Positions 1 to 11,367 of a stretch of DNA of 64,000 nt are shown one piece after another. The DNA lies in assembly GCA_944989445.1 (NCBI GenBank), contig CALYLW010001199.1, forward strand, positions 62,001 through 126,000. The letters are read 5' to 3'. Under the pieces are notes generated by a model, which worked only from the letters and a program-made list of their open reading frames with translations, had not been told where the DNA came from and searched no databases. Numbering within the stretch: position 1 is the stretch's first letter; each line of letters opens with the position of its first letter. Origin of the DNA: Ampullaceana balthica (Eukaryota > Mollusca > Gastropoda > Lymnaeidae). The position numbers and the translations under genes were made by a program.

Positions 1-139
1 TGAGTGTATAATGAACTATTCTATGAGCTTATAATGAACTGTTCTATGAGTGCATAATTAACTATTCTACTAGTGTATAATGAACTTAACTATGAGTGTA
101 TAATCAACTGTCCCATAAGCGTATCATGAACTATTCAAG
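1..139. repeat. 23-bp minisatellite, window edge
   Basis: About six imperfect copies of a 23-bp unit built around tatgagtgtataatgaac. The array is cut by the left end of the window. The 150 bases after it, up to the first MITE, hold nothing I recognise. Confidence 0.75.
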
Positions 140-290
140 TAATGTCGATGAAAACATAATTATTGGAGAGTCCCCCTCGGTACTATTGTGATGATTTTGT
201 TTATCTTTCACGGCATTTTCAGGTCCGCCTAGTTTCACGTTTTACATTTTTAGTGGCTGGCGGCCGAACTCTGATGTTAAGCATTTAGAG

Positions 291-463
291 CAGTGGTTCC
301 CAAACTGTTTTGACCCAGAGACCCCTTTTTATAGTCCAAAATTTCCCACCGACCCCTTGATGTTGTTCAGGGACCCCCAAATCAATTTTAATTTTCCACG
401 GACCCCTGAATGGTACCGGGGACCTCTGGGGGGGGTCCGTAGAGACCACTTTGGGAACCACTG
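291..463. mobile_element. hAT-type MITE (cagtggttcccaaac ends)
   Basis: The ends are inverted: cagtggttcccaaac on the left and tttgggaaccactg on the right. Near-perfect 8-bp flanking repeats (atttagag / attcagag) fit a hAT insertion. It is non-coding and related by sequence to the longer hAT at 36394-38416. Confidence 0.8.
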
Positions 464-599
464 ATTCAGAGGGTGGTGCCGATGGGGTAGCTCATCTTTT
501 GGCTGTATTCAGTCAGCATGATGTGTTTATACATAAAGGATTCGTACAAAAACAATGCAATGGTGACTTGTTTTGGATCTTATAGTTTTTCCAGCATTT

Positions 600-1275
600 A
601 TTTCACGAAGGCAATGGTCTCAAGAAATGTGCGCACGTCGCATCGTCCGAAGAGCTGCGAAATTCATCACTGGGGAATATTCGAAATCGACCCGAGAAAC
701 AACGTTAGTTGAATCATTCAACATTGAAACACTAGAGCAGGGGTCTCCAAACTTTTCTGCCGGAGGGCCGCATTAACTGTCAAACAGCAGTTTGGGGGCC
801 GACTACAAACAGTTTTGTGGTAAACTACAGGTAAAAATAGTATCTTTTTTTTTATATTAAAAGGTCTCCAGGGGACGCATTAGAGGGCCTCGCGGGCGTC
901 ATCTTGCCCGCGGGCCATAGTTTGGAGACCCCTGCACTAGAGGATAGAAGAACGAACAGCAAAGTAGTAACAATACACAAGGCGATTAGTTGTAACTTAG
1001 GAAATACAAAACAAATATAATCTAAAGAACACCCAGATAGACATATGGATGAAACCACTTTTCTTATTTCGTATGCAAGAACAAACGCAAACACATTTGT
1101 CTTTCTTCCTGTCTGGAATTCGAAAGTTGAATGGGATGCCGGATCAAACCAGGAAAACCAACACACTACCAGCATACTAACATTCTAATAAATATTCAAG
1201 ATTTGGCACAAACCACTGATAAGCGTAGGACGCCATAATCTTCTGTAAAGAAGGAATGTCTGTAATTGATAAGGC
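600..1275 (+). mobile_element. Non-LTR retrotransposon 3' end (RT C-terminus), degenerate
   Basis: The plus strand encodes the end of a LINE reverse transcriptase: RRAAKFITGEYSKSTR, then ESFNIETLE. The frame is interrupted by a MITE at 738-934 and resumes with DRRTNSKVV. Further on a stretch like FLPVWNS recalls the FFP..WN.LP tail of such proteins. The same family lies at 52010-52490 on the other strand. The 3' end (1230-1275) matches the tail of the SINEs in this window. Related elements are CR1/Jockey-like, but I cannot fix the clade. Confidence 0.75.
738..934. mobile_element. hAT-type MITE inside the LINE remnant
   Basis: Inverted ends caggggtctccaaact and agtttggagacccctg are flanked by a perfect 8-bp duplication, cactagag (730-737 and 935-942). 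Removing the element and one flank copy rejoins the LINE reading frame (...ETLE + DRR...), so this is a clean insertion into an older LINE. Confidence 0.92.
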
Positions 1276-1639
1276 AACGGGCATCACACGAAATGTGTAG
1301 TGGCGCGATCTGCACTAAAAAAAATACACAATTCCCTCTGCAAGGTAAAGAATACCAATCTTAAAACAATCAGAGTAGTTGAACTCACATGTCCTATGTT
1401 CCCACGACAGTCTAGCGTTAGGGTAGAAAGTAAACTCGACTGTTAAAAAATTATAACGTGACTGTCGCGATGGCAAAGTTGGGCTCGGGGAAGACTGTAC
1501 CTAGGCGCTTGCTGCTGCGCCCAGTGCCGTTCATTTGTCACAGTGAGACAGTCGAGATGGCAACCGTTATCGAACGTAAGTTCACGCTAAAGCGCACGGC
1601 ACATTTCATAGTAACTGTTTCAGTTGACACGTGACAGCA

Positions 1640-1690
1640 TCTCTTTTATCTTCTCTCTCTTTCTCTCACTTTATCTGTGTCTTTCTCTCG

Positions 1691-1722
<32 letters not shown>

Positions 1723-1935
1723 CTTTCTCCATCGGTCTCTCTCTTTTGTCCCTCTGTCTTTCCTTTATCTTCCTCTGCGTCTCTCTCTATCTGTCAATAT
1801 CTCTTTGTATATGAATATACTCCTCATCCTCTCTGCCCATTATTCGATAGAAGCCTGTCTTTCAATCTCTGCCTCTTTCTCTATCTACTCTAATTCTGTT
1901 TCCACTTTATCTGTCTATCTGTACCTCTCACTTTC
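1640..1935 (+). repeat. CT-rich low-complexity tract
   Basis: A run of (CT)n mixed with tctgtc, ctcttt and similar words. Open frames here are Ser/Leu/Cys low-complexity and are not genes. Confidence 0.85.
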
Positions 1936-1940
1936 TACTA

Positions 1941-2102
1941 GTTGGACCGGTGCCGGTCTTGGGCCATCCGCTGCCGGTCCGCAGATGTTCTCAAAAAAGG
2001 ACAGAAAAAAATTGTCAGTGCAGGGAAAATAGTGCACCGGTCCCTGGTGCAATGGAAAAAATTCCTGCCGGTCCGCCATACTAAAAAGTTTGAGAAGCAC
2101 TG
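1941..2102 (-). mobile_element. hAT deletion derivative
   Basis: The reverse complement begins cagtgcttctcaaacttttt and shares the ggaccggcagg and accggtgccgg blocks with the ends of the hAT at 26670-28294. Only end sequences remain. The 24-bp minisatellite begins immediately at its border. Confidence 0.65.
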
Positions 2103-2425
2103 TCCTATATAATCCTACCTGGAGACTCCTATATAATCCAACCTGGAGGCTCCTATATCATCCCACCTGGAGGCTCCTATATAATCCTACCTGGAGGCTC
2201 CTATATCATTCTACCTGGAGGCTCCTATATCATCCTACCTGGAGGCTCCTATATCAACCTACCTGGAGGCTCCTATATCATCCTACCTGGATGCTCCTAT
2301 ATCATCCTACATGGAGGCTCCTATATCATCCTACATGGAAGCTCCTATATCATCCTACCTGGAGGCTCCTATATCATCCTACCTGGAGGCTCCTATATCA
2401 TCCTACCTGGAGGCTCCTATATCAA
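2103..2425. repeat. 24-bp minisatellite
   Basis: About 14 copies of a 24-bp unit (cctacctggaggctcctata plus 4 bases). The unit length is a multiple of three, which produces an artefactual open frame repeating LYHPTWRL. Confidence 0.9.
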
Positions 2426-2454
2426 CCAGTGTAGTATTGTAGGACAGGTAGCTT

Positions 2455-2830
2455 TTTAAAAATTACTTATATTAACTTCACCGTCATGTCTGTCGAGGAA
2501 CCGCGGAAAAACAAGAGTAAAAAATGACCAACTTCCCGTAATCCTATCGAGCTGAAACTTAGCACATAGACCTGTGTCACCTAACAATGCATTGTATCAC
2601 AATTTCAGATCGATCTAATGTACCGTAATTATGTTAATTAATTTTTAGTTTATCTCTATGTATCTCTAAGTAGCAGTTAGCCGTCTGCTTTAGTTGACCT
2701 CCACGGGTCACTGGAGGTTCACCCCAGCCCTCAATGTCACAGGGGTCTGTCGCGCGGTGCGTATTATATTGAACATAATCAATACTTTTAGTTATGTCTC
2801 AAATATAAGGGATTCATATTTTTTTACGGG
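2455..2830 (+). mobile_element. Dispersed element R1, degenerate copy
   Basis: It shares the R1 order seen at 18738-19652: a ttatattaacttcaccgtc start, a gcggaaaaacaagagtaaaa block, the gatcgagctgaaa and ttcagatcgatc pair, and an atataagggattcat end. Non-coding. R1 is my own label. Confidence 0.6.
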
Positions 2831-3224
2831 TTGTTTTTATTTGTCTGGTCTCACTCTATCGTGGGATGGCCTCGTGAGCGTGCCAGCCATTGATTCTATC
2901 AAGGGAGATTACTTGCATGAACGAACAACCGCGTCGTGACGTCTGATAAGCACGCGCTCTATTTATAGACGTGCACGCATCCGATGTCAATTATCGAACT
3001 AACTTGTCAACACCAACATGGGAGATTTCACCGGCTGAGACGGGAAACTACGACAGACATGACAGAGTGAGAAAGGAGACGAGACAGAGTTTACTAGTAA
3101 GAACTAATTGCGACACGACACCAAAAAAACCCCAGTGGTTGGGAGATGGCTGATGGGAGGATTAGGGGATTAGGTGGGGGGGGGCATTGGTGATGGTGTG
3201 GGGATGTGGGGGGGATTGGGATGC

Positions 3225-3400
3225 ACAGAGGATGATGGGTGATGGGATGGGTGATGGGATGGGTGATGGGATGGGTGATGGGATGGGTGATGCGATGGGT
3301 GATGGGGTGGGTGATGGGATGGGTGATGGGATGGGTGATAGTGATGGGTGATGGGATGGGTGATGGGATGGGTGATGGGATGGACGATGATGGTGAGGGA
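3225..3400. repeat. 12-bp GATGGGATGGGT satellite
   Basis: About 14 near-perfect copies with a few substitutions. The opposite strand reads (PSPI)n / (HHPS)n, an artefact of the repeat. Confidence 0.9.
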
Positions 3401-3477
3401 TGGGGTTGGGACATGGGGGATGGGTACACATCGTAAGATTGTAGTCACCATCAAGCATCGACATAAACCAAAACACA

Positions 3478-3838
3478 ATAAATAGATGTAAAAAAAAAGA
3501 TTTTTAAAAACCACGTTTTTATAAGCGGAATAAAAAGAAGAAAATAATTTAAAACTTATAAGTTCAAGTAATTTAATTTAATATGACTATAAACGTGGGG
3601 CGGGCGCTTATGAGGTTTAATATATGCAGTTCATTCATTCTCTCACTTATATATATAGATATCTCTTTTGCCTTCTAAATTATAAATGTTTAATTTTTAT
3701 ACCAAACACCAGCCCCACGTTTTTAGTCATATTAAATTAAATTTCTTGAACTTATAAGTTTTAAATTATTTTCTTCTTTTTAGTCCGCTTATAAAAACGT
3801 GTTTTTTGTAAATCTTTTTTTTACTTCTATTTATTTTA
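3478..3838. repeat. Fold-back element with ~125-bp inverted arms
   Basis: The left arm (about 3478-3597) and right arm (about 3712-3838) are near-perfect inverted copies. The segment aacttataagttcaag on the left returns as cttgaacttataagtt on the right, and ccacgtttttataagcgg returns as ccgcttataaaaacgtg. A loop of about 115 bases separates them. It has no coding content and looks like a hairpin MITE. Confidence 0.85.
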
Positions 3839-4059
3839 TTTCTTTTAGTCTAAGTGTATTCTATGGTGAGTTTTGAAGTACTGATTATGTTCAACTATAA
3901 TACGCATTGCACGACAAACATTTACAGACTGGAAATGACTGATCTCCCCTTGATGTTAAACATGGTTGATGTGGTCGGGGTGGGTGTGAACTCTGCACGT
4001 GAATGTTATGTAAACAAGAGTAGACGGATAATACATATGCTTATATATATATAAACTAA

Positions 4060-4185
4060 AAAGTTCAATAATTTAATAACGGTACATTTCATCGATCTGA
4101 AATTTTGACACAATGCATTGTCATCCAAGATCTATCTGTGTTTAAATTTTGAGATCTCTAGGTCCATCAGAAGTGGTTTAATTTT
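4060..4185 (-). repeat. R1-like core fragment
   Basis: The reverse complement contains atgcattgt, then aaaatttcagatcgat, then accgt and attaaatt. It matches 13600-13720 most closely. Confidence 0.55.
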
Positions 4186-4210
4186 ATATTGGCAGATTTG
4201 AAAAATTGTG

Positions 4211-5270
4211 GACAAACAGGAACGAAAGTGAGTTAATAAAAACGTGGTAAAAAGGTTGCGCCCAGCACTTAAAACATTTATGGCGTCCCTTAAGCCGATT
4301 CCTTTGAAGCGGACGTTAAACCGCGGCTCAAGTTACGCCGGGATTAGCTCGAGGCTAGAAGTCAGAGCAAATATGTTGCCTGCATGGCCAGCTGCAGCAC
4401 AAAAGCTCGTGGATAATGAGCCGTGATCAGAGGATCTCAAACGTCCAATTACCGGCATCACTGTACACAGAAAGTGATCCTTAACGGGAGAGTATTTGGC
4501 GGTATTGCGAGTGGGTATTAAGTTTTAGAAAAAAAGTAATGACCAAGACTCAATGAGATGGAGAAGTGCAAATGTCTTTCTCTTTTTGTGTGCCTCAAAA
4601 CAATGTTATTCTGTACGATTACACACTGGCAGTGTTCCGACTAATACGTCCTTCAAGACTGCACTTAAAACACATCACTTTCATTCTTAACTTTTAAAAT
4701 TAATTCAACAAAAATCAAACATTTCTTTACTTGATAATCGTAGCTTATGTGCACCATCATGTCATTAAATGTTGTAGTTAGGATATGAATTTTTAAAGAA
4801 TTGCGCTTATACATTTGAAACGTCTGTGCGCTGTTCGAGCTTGCACATGCAACTCCTCCTGAACCATACCAGATAGAGTTAGAGGGTTCGGGTCTTTTGC
4901 AAATATGCGAAGGAGGTCCTAAGGATGTGCAACGGCCAAAAAAATACCGAAAGGTTTACTGGATTTCCTAAAAAATCCACACCCGAAAAAATATCAGTAT
5001 TTAGTCAATTTCTCGCCAGCCATAACATCTATCGCGTTGAAACAAACGCCAACAATAGCTAATAATATTTAGAACAATGTTGGAGAAGGAAATTTTTGAA
5101 AAATCTCAGAATTGGTTATGTGAATCCACTTTTAATTTAATATAGAATGATTTCCCTTAAATAAAAAAAATCGGAAATTTTTTGTTGGAAATTGCGTTTA
5201 AATAATATGCATTCGAGTTTTTATTACTTGTTTTATATTGAAGGCATTTATAAATATGTGTGTGTTACTA
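4211..5270. other. No recognisable feature
   Basis: AT-rich sequence with stop codons in every frame. I see no splice-bounded exon, RNA or repeat that I can name. Confidence 0.5.
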
Positions 5271-5276
5271 TAATGT

Positions 5277-5345
5277 GAAGCGCTGTGAGCCCAGTAGCTT
5301 GCTGGGGTACTACGCTATATACATTATCAAATCATTATTATTACT
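5277..5345 (+). repeat. Dispersed element: gagcccag hairpin plus (tta)n tail
   Basis: The sequence gcgctgtgagcccagtagct, followed by tgctggg and a cgctatata-like stretch, ends in tatta units. The same order is at 51027-51092 and, inverted, at 57860-57960. It may be the 3' end of a retroelement. Confidence 0.55.
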
Positions 5346-5349
5346 CTAA

Positions 5350-6650
5350 AAGCACCTGTGCCTGTACAATAAGCGGCAATCGATTTTGATGGAGTATGAA
5401 GGTTTGTGTACATTCTGACACAATTCCGTATTTCCGCTGTAAGTTATTTTGTGCGTTTTACGCTCTTATTGCCCTCTTCTTTTTTTCTTCTTCTCCAAAT
5501 TGTTGTTTTTGTTTTTTCGTTTGTTATATTGGGCTGAAAAGTGAGGGGGAAAAACACAACAACAAAAAAAGTGTCTACAGATCAGACGCAACAATGTTGA
5601 TAAGAACCAAAATAATAGGCCCTGTGACAAACTTGAAATACTGGCTTACTGCGAAGATTGGAAGATCCAGGAAGAGACAGATAATGCCCCCAAAAAGGGG
5701 GTTAAAGGGGTGGTAAGGGGGTTACACAACAACTCGGCGGATTTACAATAGCAGGAATGGCGTTTCCCGGTAAAACACAATAAAAATAGAAGCAATCAAA
5801 ATATTTAAATACTTAAGAAAAAAAGGTCTTTTAATACGAGTTTCCTCCCTTACACCTGAATATGAACTCATCAGTAATCAACCCCTCCTTCTCCTCCTCT
5901 CTCTCTCCCACCCCATAGGGTTTATGATCGTTGTTGACATTCGAGCCAGGCGTAAACAAACAAACACAGGCCACTGATCCTTTCCACACCAATAAAACAT
6001 TGCATCTTGATACAACGTCTGCTAAATTGTAAGGTCAAAGTTCAGGGGGAAGAGGACGTAATTCAAGCGTCATAGGTCCACGGGGAGCGGGATTGGGTGG
6101 GGGGGGGGACGACGGGGGGGAGGGACGGCGGGTTCGGCTGGAAAGCTTCACATGGAATGTGTCCAAAAGAGCTTTTTTATTACAAGTCTTGGCAAACACG
6201 CCCACGCATTGGTAAATGCTTTGTTGTAACTCGCCGATCCTTATAAATTTTAAAGTTAATAAAAACATAACACTATCTGAATATCTGAGTCTGGCACAGT
6301 AAGTAGGAGGTATATAATTATGCATCACTCTTTTGTTTTCGTTCAATCTATTCACTGTTTTTTCAGAAATCTCCAAAACAAATAAACACAAACACATACA
6401 CACACAAACACAAATGACGCGATACTGCAAGATGTTTTATGCGGGGACAAATGGATTGGTGCGGAGATCATAGAAATTCCTCGACAGTTGGAACGATCAA
6501 TCTGTTACTGTATTATGAATAATGACAGCTTTGGTAGTGATCGATAACTGTTGACATACGGAGGGGAGAACACTTGGAGGTCCGTAGCACCGATGAAAAA
6601 CAGAATGAAGTTATAAGAATACCACCAGAGAGTCAAATAGTAAAGTCACT
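5350..6650. other. No recognisable feature
   Basis: Contains short poly-G and CT patches (near 5880 and 6100). The open frames (5396-5716 plus, 6035-6430 minus) have low-complexity composition and no family signature. Confidence 0.5.
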
Positions 6651-6654
6651 TTTG

Positions 6655-7505
6655 TGAGTTTAGAGTCCAATAGGTTGGTCTTGTTGAAGCGCTCCATTGG
6701 TTGGATTTGTCAGAGTCCCATTGGTTGGCCTTTTTGCAGACACCCATTGGCTGGTCTTGTCGGACAGCCCCATTTGTTGGTCTCGTTGAAGAGTCCGATT
6801 AGCTGGTCTTGTTGGAGGTTCCAATTGTCTTGTTTGAGAGTCCCATTTGTTGGTCTTTTTTGAGAGTCTCATGTGTTGGTCTTGTTGAAGAGTCCCATTG
6901 GCTGGTCTTGTTGGAGAGTTCCATTAGCTGGTCTTGTTGGAGAGTTCCATTGGCTGGTCTTGTTGGAGAGTCCCACTGGCTGGTCTCGTTGGAGAGTCCC
7001 ATTGGCTGGTCTTTTTGGAGAGTTCCATTGGCTGGTCTTGTTGAAGAGTCCCATTGGCTGGTCTTGTTGGAGAGCCCCATTGGGTGGTCTTGTCGGACAG
7101 CCCCATTGGCTGGTCTTGTTGGAGAGTCCCATTGGTTGGTCTTGTTGGAGAATCCCATTTGTTGGTCTTTTTGGAGAGTCCCATTTGTTGGTCTTGTTGG
7201 AGAGTCTCATTTGTTGGTCTTTTTGGAGAGTCTTATTTGTTGGTATTTTTGGAGAGTCTCATTTGTTGGTCTTGTTGGAGAGTCTCATTTGTTGGTCTTG
7301 TTGGAGAGTCCCACTGGCTCATCTTGTGGAGAGTCCCATTAGTTGGTCTTGTTGGAGAGTCTCATTTGTTGGTCTTGTTGGAGAGTCCCATTTGTTGGTC
7401 TTGTTGGAGAGTCCCACTGGCTCATCTTGTTGAAGACACCCATTGGTTGGTCTTGTCGGAGTGTCCCATTGGTTGGTCTTGTTGGAGTGTCCCATTTGTT
7501 GTATA
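6655..7505. repeat. 27-bp minisatellite, about 31 copies
   Basis: The unit is about ggtcttgttggagagtccca plus 7 bases, with substitutions clustered in the ttggctg / tttgttg segment. Because 27 is a multiple of three, several frames on both strands stay open for 100-190 codons, reading GLVGESHWLV on plus and NKTSQWDS on minus. I treat these as artefacts. Confidence 0.92.
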
Positions 7506-7959
7506 ATCGTGTGCCCATAGTACAGCTGTGTTATAGAATAATTATTTTCCCTTAGAACAGCTACAGCTAATTTGTAGAATCATGTACTTATAAAAAATGT
7601 TTTTCAAGGGAAAAAACAGAGTCCCACGCTCATCTATATAGTGTATATTAGAAAGAATCAAAGACCGAATACCGACGAATGTTCAAAACATCCAACACGA
7701 AATAACACAAGAATTACTGAATTACTAATCTCGAGGTTTCAACGGGAAATGCATCTACGTTTAATCCAAATCCTGCTCATTAATAACAAACCAATAATCG
7801 ACTACACTCTTCATAATTATTTTCTTTATGGATAGAATATATGGCAATCACGTTCAACTAGTGAATCTTGCCAGCATTTCCGAAACACTTTCAGACAGCT
7901 TTAGTGAAACTTACCAGCATTTCCGGAACACATTTAGACAGCTTTTGTGAATCTTACCA

Positions 7960-7961
7960 GC

Positions 7962-8001
<40 letters not shown>

Positions 8002-8190
8002 CACTCTATCCATATCTCTCTCTTTCTATCTCTCATTCACTCTCTCCCTATATATATACATGTGTCCCTCTCAACCCCCCTCTCTCTCTCTCCCTATCGG
8101 CCTCTCTCTCCCTATCGGCCTCTCTCGCTCTCACTCTGCCTATCTATATCTCTTTCTCTCATCCCCATCTTATTTCCCCCTTTCTCCCCC
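7960..8190 (+). repeat. CT-rich low-complexity tract
   Basis: (TC)n followed by tctctctccctatcggcc words and a poly-C run. Sequence on either side (7560-7950 and 8200-8690) shows no gene. Confidence 0.8.
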
Positions 8191-8699
8191 CCCCCGACCC
8201 ATTCCCGGTTCTTACAAAGTATAAGTACCCGCGTGTAGCCGGCCAATCAAATTTACTTTTACCATTTCCTTTTCCGGTCCAGGAAGAAGTATTTGAAACA
8301 TCTTCGTTTATTTCGCGTTTCTGACTGAGTCGGGGAGGAAAATTTAAAAAAAAAGAATAAATATTTTTTATAAAAAATATTAAAAATGCGAATCCCATCT
8401 CTGAGCATCACGACTTCTTTCAGCAAATTTACAACAGATAAATAGAAATATCACGCGCTGACACAATCGATTTCAAATTTCAGGAGATAAAAAAAAAGCA
8501 CACTATGGCGCGTAAATCTGTGCATTGGGTAACCATGCATTCATAGATCAAACAAATTATTTTTTTCTTCTGACAATGAGTTACGGGAGGCGCATTAAGG
8601 TGTAGGGGGGTTATGATTTAGGTATTTTTTTTACACTTTGAATTATTTAAGGTGACAGGAAGTTTATCAGAGGGGCATGAACACATATTGCTCGCACAC

Positions 8700-8910
8700 A
8701 ATATTTCCTCTAAAGTTCGTTGGTCCGTGTGCAAAATAGCAAACTCATTGCAAAGTTGCACTGCATCCTGTTTTGTGTGTGTGTGTGTAAATTTCTACAC
8801 CCCACAAACACAGAAATTATTTTATCCTTTTAAAAATTTCACTTCGCGGTAATTCTAAAATACGGCGCAGCGTCAGTCGGATATCTAAGCAGCCGCGCAG
8901 CTTAAAGGGA
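8700..8910 (-). mobile_element. R2 MITE copy (caatgttccctctaag family)
   Basis: It carries the R2 landmarks: cgttggtccgtgtgcaaa, a ttgcacagcatcc-like block, ttcgcggtaattctaaa and a gcgcagcttaaaggga end. The best-bounded relatives are at 60095-60280 and 41360-41549. R2 is my own label. Confidence 0.6.
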
Positions 8911-8914
8911 CATA

Positions 8915-9045
8915 GGTCGTCATTATAAAGACGCATCAAGGGACACCTCATGCTTGTCATTAGAAAGACACATCCGTCGACACACCATGCTCTTCGTTTA
9001 GCGACACACCGTCCTCGCCATTTAACGACACGTCTAGGAAAACAT
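8915..9045. repeat. Degenerate ~32-bp tandem repeat
   Basis: Four diverged units of the form gacacaccatgctcgtcatt + taacgacac. Sequence from 9050 to 9566 holds nothing I recognise. Confidence 0.55.
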
Positions 9046-10146
9046 CACCTTACGTCTCTCTACTCTTTGAGATACGCCCACATTTCCTCACGCCGCTAAC
9101 GGTTGTACGACAGTTGACCTCCTTGAACTGCGACTTACGCTTTGATTTGACGTCACAGCGACCCCATTACGAGTGCATACATGATGTCGTCAGATCACTT
9201 AACACTGATGTAAAAAATGTTGTTATTCCAGGAAAGAAAATTATTCCGAAAAATAAGTTAAATTTTTTTTTAAAGGTCTGCATCCTTTGGAGGTAAGCTT
9301 GAAGTGTGTGCCAAATCCTCACGTTTAGCATCCTCTGATGAGTAGGTCACGATAAATGCGATTATACGTTGGGTGACATTGGAGCCCTCTTTGTCTTACA
9401 GCTTCCCCGTAATCATCAAACTATGTACCCTTAAAAAATAACACGCTGAGAATTTCTCTTGCGAAAATGTGCATTTTAAATACGACGCTAGGACTGTGAG
9501 TACAAAACGAATGCTAATTCTCGCATTTAGCATACTCTGAAGGTCAACTTAATGTGGAAACTATGACGGACAGACAGTGGCGTAGCTATAACTTTTGCTG
9601 CCCGGGGCGGTCTCCAATGTGCCGCACTCTTTAAGGACCGTCCATACATGACGCTACGTCACGCGTGTTATGATATTAGAGTGCAGCCTTGCACTAAAAA
9701 CAAACTTACATGACTAAATTTGATTTGAAACATGCTTATTTTCAAATAGAAAATACGGCTTTTATGGTGGGGGGTGGGGGGTGGGGTCAAAGCTTTATGA
9801 CCTCATATTGAAGAACGGGTCTACGTTTTAGTGACAATGTGTGACGAGGACGGAGGGGGTGAAAAATCAGCCAAAATCACGTGACGTCATTTATGGACGG
9901 CAAGTTAGTCGATTATATAATGTTTTTTATAAATTAATAAACATGAATAAATAATTGTAATTGAAACAGAGTAAAGGTGGGGAAAATGTTTACCACTGCG
10001 TGCCATATTTATGTAAGCAGCAATAAAAGAGGCCGCATAAGATGATATACCTATAAATACACATTTATAAAAAAATATGCCATACATTTTTTAAAGGCCA
10101 CAAGAGTCACAGTTCCCCCCCCCACCCACCCATTAGACTAAACATT

Positions 10147-10308
10147 CAGAAGCGTAACTGGGTTTTCCGCGCCCTTTGGCTAATTCATTTTGGCGCCCTT
10201 GAGAAATAGGAAAAATACCTAAATTATACAGAATGAGTTGATTATTGAAGGATTAGCCCTCGGCGCCCTTGGCAACTGCCCCGATGCCAAGTCGTTGTTA
10301 CGCTTCTG
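10147..10308. mobile_element. hAT-type MITE nested in the 9.6-11.9 kb hAT
   Basis: The 12-bp perfect inverted ends cagaagcgtaac / gttacgcttctg are flanked by taaacatt and taaacata (7 of 8 match). It has no coding content. Confidence 0.85.
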
Positions 10309-10504
10309 TAAACATATTCCAAATTTACACCCCAAAAAAACATTATCAATTAGAATTCTTTTACTTTATATTATAAAACAAATAACTTTTTTTTTACAAA
10401 CAAAGAAATTGTATGCATTAGTATGTAATCATATTTATACATTTACTTTCTTAACTTTCATAATAGAAAAATCGTGTATTATACTATCAAAATTTAAATT
10501 ATTT

Positions 10505-10680
10505 GTAATATTTTGTTCTATGGACAGTATTGTAAGATTTTGTAGTCTTAAATCGGTCATTGTGGAACGAAGATAATTTTTATCTTCTTCACTTTTGAGA
10601 AGCTTCTTTCACAACTAGCGACACTGATAGCTATTGTTGAAAACATTCATAGCGAAATTACAATGTTGGGTACAGAACTT
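10505..10680 (-). pseudogene. hAT transposase C-terminal (dimerisation) remnant
   Basis: The minus strand reads STIAISVASCERSFSKVKKI, the hallmark VASCERSFSK motif of hAT C-termini. After one frameshift it continues as NYLRSTM and DLRLQNLTILSIE. The one-base slip in the run of A confirms decay. It lies in the hAT bounded by cggacaga duplications and is presumably its own transposase. Confidence 0.8.
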
Positions 10681-11090
10681 TCCAATCTTACTCTTCAATA
10701 AATTTTTAATAGATCAAGGGTGATTTCCCTCCGTTTTTCTAACATAATGCCTCTTCTTGTAGTGTGGGTACAGCCTAAAAACTGGATCCTTTTTCTTTCA
10801 ATATTGAACTGTTCTTAATCAATGTCAATAAAGTAATTTATTTGATGTTCAAATGCTTCATTTGGTAGGTTACATGGTATTATATACGAATATTTTCTTG
10901 CAAGGACGTGCAACTCATCAAAGCGTTTTTAAAATTTTATTTTATAAATTCCATCCATGGACAAAAACATTTCTCGTTGTACTTCTCGTTCTAAAGATAG
11001 AACCACGTCTTCTTAATTTTCCCACAATCATATTTTTTCTCCTTCTAACTCGGCATTTAGTTGATATCTACAACTCTTCACAAAGTGATA

Positions 11091-11367
11091 TGGGGCCGTC
11101 CATAAAGTACGTAACGCTTTTTTTGACCATTTTTAACTCCCCCCTCCTCCCTGTCACAAACTGTCACAAATCAAGGACCCCCCCCCCTAAAGTACGTCAA
11201 CCTTTCGAACATAAATTTGTTTTTTTATTAACAAAATAATTAAAGTTTATTTTAAAAACAGCGTGCCGTTACACATGGCCGGACCCTCCCTCCCCCAGTC
11301 ACAAACTGTCACACTTTCTTACACCCCCTCCCCCCTCTGGAGCGTGACGTACTTTATGGACGGCCCC
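11091..11367. mobile_element. R-TA MITE copy 1 (ggggccgtccataaagtacg ends)
   Basis: The left end ggggccgtccataaagtacg and the right end cgtactttatggacggcccc are inverted and flanked by TA (11089-11090 and 11368-11369). The interior is rich in ctgtcacaaactgtcaca. Other copies are at 29098-29377 and 62745-63023. The TA target fits a Tc1/mariner-type MITE. Confidence 0.9.

Noticed and set aside
852..1175. 107-codon minus-strand frame
   Set aside because: Antisense to the LINE remnant and MITE end; no family match.
1624..2032. Ser/Leu-rich frames on plus
   Set aside because: CT-rich low-complexity DNA running into a hAT remnant.
2090..2434. Open frame of 114 codons repeating LYHPTWRL
   Set aside because: It is only the 24-bp minisatellite read in frame; there is no signal, domain or splice context.
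3094..3514. Pro/Ser/His-rich frames on minus
   Set aside because: Translation of the 12-bp GATGGGATGGGT satellite.
6809..7433. Open frames of 150-190 codons repeating GLVGESHWLV
   Set aside because: 27-bp satellite artefact, open on both strands.
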